Position numbers and translations under genes: made by a program
In this document: piece by piece, positions 18,101 to 24,360 of the stretch
Numbering within the stretch: position 1 is the stretch's first letter
How the letters are laid out: each line of letters starts with the position of its first letter
Notes under the pieces: generated by a model
The model's database searches: none
What the model was told of the DNA's origin: nothing
What the model saw: the letters and a program-made list of their open reading frames with translations, nothing else
IMG/VR virus record: IMGVR_UViG_3300009159_000105
Span: 1-46,493 of that record
Origin: a virus
DNA: 46,493 nt
Direction: 5' to 3' (one strand)

Positions 18101-19427
18101 TTACCCAAGATGTACCGTTATACCAATATGTCAGACCAAAATTTGGTCCATCTAATACCAATACAGATGCACCTGTTACAGGCGCCGCGTCACTGGCAGG
18201 TATGAACTCAACTCCAAAGTCAACTCCGGTAGCAATGAATGTTTTATTCTTGATCGCTGGGTCGCCGCCAAGGAATATCACTCTTGCATTTTCTGGTACA
18301 GGTACTCCGTCAATTACCGGGTTCACTATGCCATTGAGGCCGTTCAATGAGCTAACACTATCAGTTAACAATGTCACATGCTTCTTGCCAAGGTGGCCGT
18401 GATTCCACATGTCTATGTCAGAATAAAACTCAACGATTGGCCTTGCGGCACGATCGTTGATGTTCAATACATCACCATCAGCGATGTCCAAGAACCTGGC
18501 TACTTCAAACGCAGTTTGCTCATGTATCCAGCGATTCGTACGACTCCATACATTGTAGTTGGCGCTACCCATTGCAATGGTAACATATTGCTTTCCGCCT
18601 GGTGTTAACACATCTGTGTCCCAGCGATTCCTGTCCCAATTCTTGTTGTCCCATGGTAGTGGCGCAAGTATGGAAATCAAGCTCAACGGATTTGCATATA
18701 GCTCAAATGGCAGTAGCTTGATACTTGATCCAACCCCAGACACGATATAATACTTTGGATCCGTGCTGTCGGATGGAATAGTTAGATACTCAGTTGACTC
18801 TTCCCATATTCCTAGATCTCTCTGTACGAAATATATTTTCATACCATTGCGCAATGTCAGCTTGCGGCCATTGGCTTGAGTGTTTGTGACATAGTAGGCT
18901 TTGCCTACTATATCTGTGCCGATGTTGACTATGTCCAGTTCGCCATCATCGTTGCGCCCTGCTTCTAGTGCAATGGTTGGTAGATCAAACGGAAGCCAAT
19001 AATAGTTCTGGAAATTTACAAACTTGTCTGGATCAATCTTGGGGGAAAAACCATAGGTTTTTCCAGTGAGCTGTTTTGCATCCTTGAGAGGAATATTTTC
19101 TCTGACGGTGAGTTCTTCTCTGATGTCAACTATGTCACCTACCACTTCGCCAGCTGTAATTCCCATCTCATAACGATTGCCGTTAGTTAGGTATATATCT
19201 GAGGCTCGTCGTAGTTTGCCATTAGCACTACCAATGTATCCATCAAACGATTCCAGCGTGCCTTTGCTGGTCAGGTCTCCCAACAAAGCATTGATATACT
19301 TTTTGTTACGAGTTGTCCTGTGTACACCTGGCAGTAGACCAGATACGTTTACAGTCGCTGGCGGCACCTTACTACTACCTGGATAGGTTTGATAAGACGT
19401 TGTTATCTTTTTATTTTTGCTAGCCAT
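9186..19427 (-). CDS. Giant baseplate protein in gp7 position, with S11-like pseudo-enzyme domain
   Basis: 3413 residues, over three times T4 gp7 (1032). It lies between gp6 and the gp8-like gene, exactly where T4 has gp7, the wedge protein that starts wedge assembly; this position is the main reason for the gp7 call. The N-terminal part contains SRTNRWIHEQTAFE and RAARPIVEFYSDI, and a later block has ELAWRRSSEFAFSYANW; such blocks occur in large structural proteins of aquatic T4-like phages. Residues about 2192-2434 read like a D-Ala-D-Ala carboxypeptidase domain without its catalytic residues (see the separate entry). Two short modules, EGDRVRYKGQLYKANY (about residue 1976) and GAVVRYDGNYYRAFRD (about 2790), resemble CBM5/12-type carbohydrate-binding modules. 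The ATG follows the gp6 stop after a single base. It may combine wedge scaffolding with cell-wall or glycan contact. Confidence 0.75.
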   Translation of the reverse strand: MASKNKKITTSYQTYPGSSKVPPATVNVSGLLPGVHRTTRNKKYINALLGDLTSKGTLESFDGYIGSANGKLRRASDIYLTNGNRYEMGITAGEVVGDIVDIREELTVRENIPLKDAKQLTGKTYGFSPKIDPDKFVNFQNYYWLPFDLPTIALEAGRNDDGELDIVNIGTDIVGKAYYVTNTQANGRKLTLRNGMKIYFVQRDLGIWEESTEYLTIPSDSTDPKYYIVSGVGSSIKLLPFELYANPLSLISILAPLPWDNKNWDRNRWDTDVLTPGGKQYVTIAMGSANYNVWSRTNRWIHEQTAFEVARFLDIADGDVLNINDRAARPIVEFYSDIDMWNHGHLGKKHVTLLTDSVSSLNGLNGIVNPVIDGVPVPENARVIFLGGDPAIKNKTFIATGVDFGVEFIPASDAAPVTGASVLVLDGPNFGLTYWYNGTSWVKAQQLEVRGQAPLFRLFDGNGTPIEQYDVAAFSGSQIFGYTKGTTYDRELNLSIAYDSSYKNSLANNIGAISFTNYIAEIYKRSEGVPVNALRDISSFSYFREWNIDKVIDPIWKYNAGWEPISECFSVKKEYSVTVTDDIIDSSGTLSLIGEQWVFDPTYTWNIAMPMTLSTDGYKDYLVEEVYSDRPAQEWYDDIIVSKIKNGKIFNYTGRRLRVANQRGVVFIDTTDVEVPLPASLFDEKVSYDPQDCRPGDYIIKWRIGEGRYNIARVVGRRRDDIRHPRVLVNGKEQDPSQWRIAYEGGVDAYTTPVLGIKVLGLASGDIVDVVTNGSMLTSVNRNVDISNLSKNPYNEIVSKGSYGQFFEHFRSSIAKTLIPRFVVDTYHANSQYPRFAEAEGYNNSFGDNDWMFTETRTSPGNNILLHDSPANRYFWMMRSGETGSAFPLLEDARKAYANFKLKFIQKIERLYLDQDISNVQASVDKALSDIFVGRNESFRYAHSHMVMWGTPDAEKIYTFADSTAQLEIDGDDTDPTVVDIVDGEDADPTPPIIILNGGLAASFVDYECEIPSTAELGEISTDHVYVYYKNYNDTAWRILTYTKDYDIDQTAKTVHISAEFDTPCQFKICVFKKTRVSYVPPTPAKMGITPWYHPEYYTDTTYQGPDVLFIQGHDGSLTPAWGDFRDDMLLEFERRVASSIGKARGERAEILLAKHQPRKMRQTWYNRAELNSYLEDAWLTWSNEHKIVETPNLGHIIGRPLTYNYSVFDAVDGNRYGSWRDIYRHVYGTDRPDTHPWEMLGFARKPSNWDSMYSWTDPVKRVRLIAALTIGNRSNTPFPDVDTNSSIKHDIEYLTGPDAPFLPVDTDGTLRNPVAAGWYDETTITTSDATIDDWTFGNIGTQELAWRRSSEFAFSYANWLLLSGGPEYLESVWEGPRLVPGILDNTLNVDRTNQKIVAWATANQHRETSADIVPGFGMLISELASSLSADVLQSIISEIRNVKSRLQWTANGFLDATSLDFVADILIEQEKGNRIPQEDYAISLKNTSPSVVLTYSGVKVIVDDAGGYRIQGFDNISTYFPYYAVKAGGPSIPVEVGSITYKKYTTFETVISYLDYGTVLMTRQEVINFLLGYGHYLESQGWKFEDTAPTQDDILDWSYSAREFATWSQTRWQANTQIALSPAAQNLVLSHSTRFFGRLDTTFLSRTYLLDENSRRIDFKDTEVVREDEETTIKSRPGIGIYFVRCGLEEYTHAVVFNDTTIFNDQINDYLFGLIIPRLRAQGKRTTNWNGRPEGHGYLIGESGIGSNLDTISREIGDDYITVENRSSNPWIRNLKKSQLGLSRPEDALLAAGFSKDTIDQFQAGSLRRKGTPNIIDKFTKGILGDLSSSSLSVPPGITVRENWMFRMGDFGTTGEKSTWEIQIPADTRETLLDLITVRVIPPFRENTYYETYVDKAADNIIDLLGPNDSRWVKYPRDFELPIRSKSVRETDLPQAGIPDRIETDYKFMDVDQLYEIDIADDILGEMSAIESWSTKLPYDEGDRVRYKGQLYKANYSHLAKTTFDPVYWLAIEELYLPSIWLANKTPESNDVKDWTVLQTMDKNLGIKELCAGTFDDPYHPLCEMLPGVKHNLSVGDWVLILSTEKKDVNGYYKVTTIRDTESFFFELKYNPLDFVVPEFPPGNTSADGKLFVVKHTHFYTVDEMNASILDPGYEWANGQMAYIDDRVNEPSAYTYKGNYSLFTNNDIPSDNRGLVFYDFNADNVLHQWQASGEENMPWLFAIGILLATFMKLDAGTLALTDTCPVSLAALNVTGPTVLPTDLPSITVAEALNGIIFRQFNDCAWVLAEKIYTSGTLAAAAINTMFADECIAFVAEVDSTTNGSATTLDLAKIAKKIWSYTDYQYLFAQDSWFFRGKIYANRNVLLDYNGTGMFALQNDTEDADGNPLVEYHMIGIKPFSSRELMMVAMGYASRLKRDSDAIALLDTVNSFGKRAGTFNHIPFIFDRALGDIVDHSRITNVEIVDYETNTVLATLNPYDPAAGVLPAYVDTFINWKEHDDPASYTNADLEDQEGYSVRPRFAWFDEHQGEVWWDLSAVRYYDYYQGRTREKAFQWGKQFPGSTVQIYEWVKSVIPPAQWVESARTGFLVDFESVTGTPYHKTVNGENKYFWCEREEKDKKGVLRTFYYFWVSGMDRTYSTRTNIQSVAQKSTSISSAQVYTRATAGIPLTSNKFNVTQIASVVGNPRVSGAMWFAGLQKNAILLSGVGKLLGKKGAVLRIETDGNSDSHDQWLLMKENDITSTVSDWLHIRMRDSIIGEDQSETIYDVSNYQIGTNYGRGAVVRYDGNYYRAFRDFLASDVAFEDGSFVAFASQPWQRLWDFRLVEADKISEIQGKSVPDYSRHKYNRYGNEIRPTQQSWLNDRIEAIRIFVNVANRELAKVNVTSIVGWNNRLSRVIATNDPSFSYDISTYWDYVDYADSSFDSNKIPVAVLTTGTELYNYSTAKVGDYVEVLLGEQQLKNVWEKSVDGWKLVFQENGTIHLSKKLFDLAKAQDLWDASPWDSLRWDAYPFVELFEIITALREDVFVDSAQVHYNVVFFALAKEVLRQNPSCHWIRKSSYVDVERVSTEPLAATAYFRKEYLRNDDNVLTDFINEVKPYHTKILNQTEVDQIKDNVEVSFEDSHTGKIVMRYGRHGDQTWQGYYIDGHPFGHLQEGWDRNPWDFDFTAEGLLPATGERVSRMKNYLWDMEQPGYEALIDTIIAGHSFGVQPEALQAIVDGNAFYQPEWDRWPEEMVALSPGESVEIRVINNASGRIVNNSTVAWRYHMDILGGTTVYRYNNAASTTVTATANETATEIQLDDASVLTRPDPVNGKPGVVWLARERVEFWEIDGNTIKRLVRGTLGTPVLPQTVGRRVYDGGQQNQVPTPSELKNWQNALYPQWNEETLTLLNSTTREAVFLKEGRGYFVPA
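12125..12855 (-). other. Degenerate D-Ala-D-Ala carboxypeptidase (S11/PBP-like) domain within the giant gene
   Basis: Residues about 2192-2434. Seen in order: NRGLVFYDFNADNVLHQW (the family start, a hydrophobic strand then D/N..VL), KLDAGTLALTDTCPVS (as in the helix and LxLDDxVxVS segment of DacA-type enzymes), ITVAEALNGIIFRQFNDCAW with VLAEKI (the SxN region), TTLDLAKIAKKIWSYTDYQ (STARDLA..A..L), ANRNVLLDY (NRN.LL), and ELMMVAMGYASRLKRDSDA with a following LL. Without gaps, Ala2223 replaces the nucleophile Ser, Ile2226 replaces the SxxK Lys, Gln2280-Phe-Asn2282 replaces SxN, and no KTG is present. Fold similarity is inferred by eye; loss of catalysis follows if the alignment is right. Confidence 0.65.
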
Positions 19428-19428
19428 G

Positions 19429-22400
19429 TCAGTTGTTAACCCTGATGTTTGTTTCTGTAATCGAAGAAATAATTTCTATGTTATCTGCGGTAGCAACATG
19501 ATAAAATATTTCATCTTCGTTTGGTGTGATCTGGAATAGGTTACCAAATCTTGCTGCTTCTACTGTTGGCACAATGACCACGCTGGCAATATTGCCCGAC
19601 AACTGTTTATGTATGAATGCTGCCAACTCAGTATAATAAAATGTCTCACCAAATTCCCAATTACTTGGAAGGAAGTACTCATCCATTGCTTTGAGTATGC
19701 GACTCTTTATTTCGTTATCACTGATCCTGGCGCCAGACATCTTTACCACTTTGAGAGTAGCACGATATCTGCTGTCTGCCAGCTCACCGAATAAATTCAA
19801 GAACTTTCCTGAGTGATAAATGATTTCATCGCTCACGCTCTTGTGTGAATTTAATGTCAAGAAACGCTGTATAAGATCATCGCTGGTTGGTTTTTCTGGC
19901 TCTGATGTTGGTGTGCCACCTGCATTGATCCACTCTCTATAGAGATTGTAGTAGCCTTCTAATAGAACATAAGTGTCTATCACGTTGGTAGGCGATGGAT
20001 CAATGATCTGCTTGCGAGATGCCACATGGTGCCAATGGAATCGCAATCCAGATCTTCCAGTAACAACACGGCTGACGGGATAAAGTGCAGGATCCACAGG
20101 CATTTCAAATCGCAGACCTCCTTCTTCTCTCCAGCCCAGGCTGATAGTTCGATTGCCCACAAGGTCCTCAAAAGCATAGGGATTTTCAGGCAAAAAGTCG
20201 GTGTCAACATCGGCCAATGTACATTGTACCTTTGTGGGATCAGTATAACCATCTTCGTAACGATAATATCTGCTCAGTCTGAACAACTGTTCTTCTTCGA
20301 GATACTGTGTTGCATCGTTGGGTTTCTTGTTATTCAAATATTTGATAGTGTCGTTAGAGTTATCTGCCTTGGTACTGCCCAGTGTGTTCACAAAGTTTTC
20401 ATTGTAAAAACGCACTTTCCTATCGCTGCCTGCGATAATAGAAGTCACACGTTGCTTGACTACAAACCTATCTCCTTCATAGGTAACATACATCAACCAG
20501 CTGGAGTCTAAGCCAAGTCCGGCAGTACTACCGGCATTTGCCAAACTAAAGTCATTTGTACTGATGTTGTCAGCATTGATGATCCTGAAAGAATAATTTG
20601 TATAGTCGTATGCAATTCCAAAAGTCTGGAAGTTACCAAGCAATGATTTTAGCGTTTCTTTGAATGCCGTTGTAAATGTTTTTACGTAAGCTGGAATTAG
20701 TCTACGTATGCTAGCACCGTCGCTTACCACTTTGTTCAATATAACAACACCTTCTCCGTTGGGCTTTAGTCCTGTGCTGATACCATATTCGTCCTGTACA
20801 CCGAGACCGTTGCCGTAGATCCGTCCCAGCGGTACCCAGCGCAATCCATTCACAGGATCAGAGTCATCTTCTAACAGCATCACAGCACCTTGACGTATTT
20901 GTTTGTAGACTGGGTCAGCTGATGCACCACCGATCCTAATAATTGCATCCAGGTCAAGTCCAAAACTATTGGTAAAGAACCCATGGCAATAATTTGTACC
21001 TCTGCCTACCCTGTTGAAATATGCTGGCTTGTTGGCAAAAGAAATATTTGGATAGTTCTTGTAGTAAAAGTTGATCAAGTCTTGGTCTGACAGCATTGCC
21101 TCAATGTCACTGATGATATCAATCACACGCTTGTTACCACGCGGATATGGATACTCATGGCGTACTGCATTGTCTTCTCTATAGACAAAACCATCTGTGC
21201 CAAATACATCAAGATCATTGTAGGTTCCAGTTGGATCCTTGTCCTGGATGTATCTGCTCATGCCGCTGTGTATGCGGTTGATACTTTTGATCTTCAAGAT
21301 TCCTGGACTGGCCGTCATTGGATAGCTAGCATAATCCTGCCCAGTTACCATACGGTCTTGTGCATAGTAGTATGCTGGTGCTTTTGTGCGCACATCCTCA
21401 ATGCTGTCAGCCATTTCAGCATTGGAAATTGTATAGTCGAGATCGCATGTTAGTGTCAGTGTATGCGCTTGATTTGACTTGCTGATATAAGGTATACCAA
21501 ATGTCAATGCTTTCATGGACGATGGTTTAATAGTATACGATAGTCCGTTACCAACTCTTACGATAACTCTTATCAATCCGGTGGGTATGTTACCAAATTT
21601 ACCGTCGGCAAATTTAATGCTGACAGCATCATTGTTTCCGGTCAGTACTTCGTATATGTTGCGCTCTTCATTGCCAAGATCATTGATATAGAGATTGCTA
21701 CCATTGGTAGATGGCACACGCTGCCAATGTGCTAATACTTCTCCAGTGTCATTGATGCTCTGCACCCAGATATCATTTTCAGTCACGTTGCTTGCTGGAA
21801 TATCTATAACACGATTGATCAGAGGAGAATCGATGATGTAGTCGTAACGAGCAAGTGTTCCTTGCTTGAACATCATAAAGAAGCCAGTGTTTGGAGATAG
21901 ATTACCTAGTCCGTCATTTTTATAGATGACGTTAAATGGTCCTGATTGTGTGGGCGTGTTTTCTTCGATGCTGCCGCCGTCAAGCAATCTAGCACATAGT
22001 AGTTCAAAGTCCATGGAGTTTCCTCCAACATTGGAATTGAATCCAATTGACGGAAAGTCAGCGAATGTAGATGAAAATCCGTACTGTGCAATCTGTCCAC
22101 CTGCTGATGTATACACAACTTCTGGTGTACCAAATTGCGTAGCAGAGTTGAGTGCTGTGTTCATCACAATCACAAATTTTTCATATGCATCGGTATCTGT
22201 TGTGGCAGTCCAGTAAACCGTCTGACGTGCCAGATCATTGCCCAGGCTGTCTAGTACTGTTTCACTTGTGCTTGCGCTTTTTATTTTTAGATAGCCAACT
22301 GCATTGCGACTGCGACGCGGCTGATAGCTCAACTGTCGTGCCAGTTTAAGGATGCTGTCACGACGTTCTGCGGTGTCAAGAAATGCTTCGCGGCTGTTCA

Positions 22401-22641
22401 AATCATTGCGGAAGCTAAGGTTCTGTCCTACGAATGCGATCAAGTCAATCAGCGCAACAAACTCTGAGCTTTGGATATAGTCGTTGAAATCTTCTGGATA
22501 GTTGCGCTTGATGATATCCAGCATTGCTGTTCTAAGGGTGTCAAAATCGTAACTCTTAAATTCAGCATTGCGGAAACTCTGCGCAACGACCTTCCAGTCT
22601 TCCGCGGCAAAGAGTTTGCTTTGTCTGATTGCATCACTCAT
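19429..22641 (-). CDS. 6: Baseplate wedge protein gp6
   Basis: 1070 residues, longer than T4 gp6 (660). The N-terminal 130 residues match gp6 closely: FAAEDWKVVAQSFRNAEFKS, YDFDTLRTAMLDIIKRNYPE, DFNDYIQSSEFVALIDLIAF, LNSREAFLDTAERRDSILKL and ARQLSYQPRRSRNAVGYLKI. Gp6 forms the inner ring (iris) of the baseplate and clamps the wedges. The C-terminal part (YFLPSNWEFGETFYYTELAA) also fits the J-like end domain that binds the neighbouring gp6. The extra 400 residues sit in the middle and end. Its start overlaps the stop of gp25 (ATGA), as in a coupled operon. Very secure. Confidence 0.95.
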   Translation of the reverse strand: MSDAIRQSKLFAAEDWKVVAQSFRNAEFKSYDFDTLRTAMLDIIKRNYPEDFNDYIQSSEFVALIDLIAFVGQNLSFRNDLNSREAFLDTAERRDSILKLARQLSYQPRRSRNAVGYLKIKSASTSETVLDSLGNDLARQTVYWTATTDTDAYEKFVIVMNTALNSATQFGTPEVVYTSAGGQIAQYGFSSTFADFPSIGFNSNVGGNSMDFELLCARLLDGGSIEENTPTQSGPFNVIYKNDGLGNLSPNTGFFMMFKQGTLARYDYIIDSPLINRVIDIPASNVTENDIWVQSINDTGEVLAHWQRVPSTNGSNLYINDLGNEERNIYEVLTGNNDAVSIKFADGKFGNIPTGLIRVIVRVGNGLSYTIKPSSMKALTFGIPYISKSNQAHTLTLTCDLDYTISNAEMADSIEDVRTKAPAYYYAQDRMVTGQDYASYPMTASPGILKIKSINRIHSGMSRYIQDKDPTGTYNDLDVFGTDGFVYREDNAVRHEYPYPRGNKRVIDIISDIEAMLSDQDLINFYYKNYPNISFANKPAYFNRVGRGTNYCHGFFTNSFGLDLDAIIRIGGASADPVYKQIRQGAVMLLEDDSDPVNGLRWVPLGRIYGNGLGVQDEYGISTGLKPNGEGVVILNKVVSDGASIRRLIPAYVKTFTTAFKETLKSLLGNFQTFGIAYDYTNYSFRIINADNISTNDFSLANAGSTAGLGLDSSWLMYVTYEGDRFVVKQRVTSIIAGSDRKVRFYNENFVNTLGSTKADNSNDTIKYLNNKKPNDATQYLEEEQLFRLSRYYRYEDGYTDPTKVQCTLADVDTDFLPENPYAFEDLVGNRTISLGWREEGGLRFEMPVDPALYPVSRVVTGRSGLRFHWHHVASRKQIIDPSPTNVIDTYVLLEGYYNLYREWINAGGTPTSEPEKPTSDDLIQRFLTLNSHKSVSDEIIYHSGKFLNLFGELADSRYRATLKVVKMSGARISDNEIKSRILKAMDEYFLPSNWEFGETFYYTELAAFIHKQLSGNIASVVIVPTVEAARFGNLFQITPNEDEIFYHVATADNIEIISSITETNIRVNN

Positions 22642-23018
22642 GGATTGTTTCCTTTAGTATTTGTCTCGAACGCTACAGTTAGCGTTTCTTCTGATGTGGT
22701 TGGAACATAAGTCAACAGCATATCTATGTATATTGCTTGTCCGTTGGTATCATTGCGAAGCTGTGCTTCCTTTAGTTTCCAACGGGGATCTTGCCCTACA
22801 ATACGCTGTGTGTCAGCAAAAATTATTTCTTGGTTGTCTTCAGTCATGGGCTCAAATAAGATATCCCAGATAACGCTACCATAAAGGGGGGCCATAAGGC
22901 GCTCGCCCTTGCGGGTATAAAAATGATTCAACAGGTCTCGGCGTGCTAGCTCTTTGTCAAAAAGAGCGGGCTCGCTAAACTCTCCTGCTAAACTAGAATA
23001 ACCTTTGAATGTTGCCAT
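22638..23018 (-). CDS. 25: Baseplate wedge protein gp25
   Basis: 126 residues, close to T4 gp25 (132). LLNHFYTRKGERLMAPLYGS is the signature of the gp25-like fold, with the conserved Arg/Gly-Glu-Arg and Pro-x-x-Gly, followed by VIWDILFEP. Gp25 sits in the wedge core beside gp6 and gp53 and helps start sheath polymerisation; related proteins exist in type VI secretion and other contractile systems. A TAAATA promoter lies 26 bases before the ATG; the Shine-Dalgarno (AAGGA) is distant and weak. First gene of the gp25-gp6-gp7-gp8 order known from T4. Confidence 0.93.
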   Translation of the reverse strand: MATFKGYSSLAGEFSEPALFDKELARRDLLNHFYTRKGERLMAPLYGSVIWDILFEPMTEDNQEIIFADTQRIVGQDPRWKLKEAQLRNDTNGQAIYIDMLLTYVPTTSEETLTVAFETNTKGNNP

Positions 23019-23044
23019 GTTGGTAGTCTGTTTCCTTCACTACC

Positions 23045-23052
23045 TATTTATT
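23045..23052 (-). promoter_or_regulatory. Late promoter, TAAATA type
   Basis: Minus strand AATAAATAGGTA in the 53-base gap before gp25. It would drive gp25, gp6 and the giant gene together; no other promoter-like site is seen in the gaps between these three. Confidence 0.55.
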
Positions 23053-23071
23053 GGCGAGAAAAACCGAGTGG

Positions 23072-23311
23072 TTAATGCAAAATCTTACTCTGCGTGGTGT
23101 CTACGCCTATCAGTATGTTCTTCTCGATTTCTTCAAGCAGTTTGGGGATATCAGCTGAATCAGATACCGATTGTACCAGCGCAATCAATATTGAACGTAG
23201 CATTTTTACGTTTGATTGTGTGGAAGCTTCCGGTGGGCAGTAAACTTCAATCCCACCATTTGGCTTCAATACCAATGCACAGTCTTCGTACTCAATTTCC
23301 ATGTTTATCAT
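23072..23311 (-). CDS. Hypothetical protein, 79 residues
   Basis: I do not recognise it. It reads MINMEIEYEDCALVLKPNGG, then EVYCPPEAS, then a helical half (MLRSILIALVQSVSDS). AGAGGAG lies six bases before the ATG, a strong ribosome site, but that site is the 3' arm of a 12-pair hairpin just downstream of the HNH gene (see the hairpin entry). The strong ribosome site and the clean gap to gp25 argue that it is real. It could be a small regulator or a partner of the HNH protein; nothing in the sequence decides. Confidence 0.7.
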   Translation of the reverse strand: MINMEIEYEDCALVLKPNGGIEVYCPPEASTQSNVKMLRSILIALVQSVSDSADIPKLLEEIEKNILIGVDTTQSKILH

Positions 23312-23314
23312 GAC

Positions 23315-23356
23315 ATGCTCCTCTGCTTATAGTCTTAATTATCTGCAGAGGAGTAT
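23315..23356 (-). promoter_or_regulatory. Hairpin masking the ribosome binding site of the 79-residue gene
   Basis: On the minus strand ATACTCCTCTGC pairs with GCAGAGGAGCAT across an 18-base loop, 12 pairs with one G-U. The 3' arm contains the AGAGGAG Shine-Dalgarno of the 79-residue gene, and the 5' arm begins about five bases after the HNH stop codon. The mRNA would hide the ribosome site unless opened by translation, a protein or a change of transcript start. Confidence 0.7.
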
Positions 23357-23361
23357 GAGTT

Positions 23362-23898
23362 CTAAGCGGCTTTCTCATTGTACTCTACACCAATGTACTC
23401 AGCCCATGCCGGGTCTTTCATGGTGAATTTCACATGCGCACGTGCCTTGCGAGCCATTTCCCAGTAGTTGGGCTGTGCAGGAGTCTTGCGTGGAGTGACT
23501 AGGTCAGCACCCTTCATGAAGTTGCACGAAGTACATGCTGTGACCACGTTGTCCCAGTCCAGCTTGCCGCCAAGACTCTTAGGAACCACATGATCCAGTG
23601 TTAGATCATCCACGCTGAATTCTGAACCGCAATATTGGCAGGTGTACTCATCCCGAAGGTACACCATTTTACGGTTGAAATTCACACCCAGCTGAGGCAT
23701 TATGTAATCTTTGGTTATCACGATACTGGGCACAGGTAGCACTAGCTTTTGGCTTCGTACAAACCAGTCGTCGTGGTTTTTGATCACGACGACTTTGTCT
23801 AGCCACAATGCCTTGACAGCATCTTGCCAGGTCAATGTAGATGGGGGCAACATTCTCAGTGGCCGCCCATCCTGGTTTAACAACAATGTATCGCTCAA
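23362..23898 (-). CDS. HNH endonuclease
   Basis: 178 residues, starting at a TTG (an in-frame TAG lies 12 bases upstream) with AGGG seven bases before it. Zinc-stabilised HNH domain: Cys87-x2-Cys90, Asp102-His103 as the catalytic beta-strand pair, Asn117, and Cys122-x2-Cys125. The N-terminal 80 residues (LLLNQDGRPLRML, then W..AVKALWLDKVVVI) are a separate small domain seen in many free-standing phage and bacterial HNH proteins. It probably cuts or nicks DNA and may act as a homing endonuclease. It sits among late tail genes, a common location for such genes in T4-like phages. A 10-pair inverted repeat lies just upstream. Confidence 0.9.
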   Translation of the reverse strand: MSDTLLLNQDGRPLRMLPPSTLTWQDAVKALWLDKVVVIKNHDDWFVRSQKLVLPVPSIVITKDYIMPQLGVNFNRKMVYLRDEYTCQYCGSEFSVDDLTLDHVVPKSLGGKLDWDNVVTACTSCNFMKGADLVTPRKTPAQPNYWEMARKARAHVKFTMKDPAWAEYIGVEYNEKAA

Positions 23899-23918
23899 AA
23901 TTCTACCCTACGTTTTAT

Positions 23919-23947
23919 ATACGCTATATTAGTAGAGTATAGCGTAT
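23919..23947. repeat. 10-bp perfect inverted repeat upstream of the HNH gene
   Basis: ATACGCTATA and TATAGCGTAT flank a 9-base spacer. It begins at the stop codon of the 106-residue gene and ends 21 bases before the HNH start. As RNA it is a 10-pair hairpin with no U-run after it, so it is a poor terminator. As DNA it could be an operator or a cleavage site. Confidence 0.9.
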
Positions 23948-24264
23948 TATCTTACTACTGTCGACCTTGATTGCATTGTATTTTTTCGATTGTATTGACC
24001 CATCATGCCCATTACTTTGCGAACCAACTTTGGATGCGCATTTCTGAACGCTTTGGCTGCTGCCTGGCTTTCCCAACGTGTTTCTGTTGTGACTGTCAAT
24101 TTGTCGTCGCTTAGTGTGCGAGACATGCCCTGGAAACCTGGGGCGTTTTTGCGAAGTTCAAAAAACCTCTGGAACTCTGGATTTGCGCGAAGGCGCGGAG
24201 ATCCAAGTGCGAAAGGACGATTTGCATTTGCGCGAGTCGTTACTCTCTTTATGACGTATGCCAT
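23947..24264 (-). CDS. Hypothetical protein, 105-106 residues
   Basis: I chose the ATG at 24264-24262 because AGGAG lies seven bases upstream; an earlier ATG at 24297 falls inside a hairpin and lacks a ribosome site. The protein is basic: it begins MAYVIKRVTTRANANRPFAL, has TLSDDKLTVTTETRWESQAA, and ends NRKNTMQSRSTVVR. The middle pattern (strand, W, then a helix with AAAKAFRNAHP) resembles a small ferredoxin-like fold, but I do not recognise a family. A late promoter (CATAAATA) precedes it, so it is probably a late protein, perhaps structural. Confidence 0.7.
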   Translation of the reverse strand: MAYVIKRVTTRANANRPFALGSPRLRANPEFQRFFELRKNAPGFQGMSRTLSDDKLTVTTETRWESQAAAKAFRNAHPKLVRKVMGMMGQYNRKNTMQSRSTVVR

Positions 24265-24280
24265 GTTATTTCTCCTAAAT

Positions 24281-24296
24281 TGGACTTTCGAGTCCA
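24281..24296. promoter_or_regulatory. Hairpin in the 5' leader of the 106-residue gene
   Basis: TGGACT-TTCG-AGTCCA, six perfect pairs and a four-base loop (UUCG if read on the plus strand, CGAA on the minus). It lies between the late promoter at 24301 and the AGGAG of the 106-residue gene. Such 5' hairpins can stabilise phage mRNAs; here that is inference. Confidence 0.6.
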
Positions 24297-24300
24297 TGTG

Positions 24301-24308
24301 TATTTATG
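24301..24308 (-). promoter_or_regulatory. Late promoter, TAAATA type
   Basis: Minus strand CATAAATACACA, 37 bases before the start of the 106-residue gene. It faces away from the ligase promoter that begins 53 bases further on, so this gap is a divergent late/early switch. Confidence 0.55.
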
Positions 24309-24360
24309 GGTGTTTTTGATAATACCGATAAGTTGTTGTTTTTACACAACATTTTAGAGG

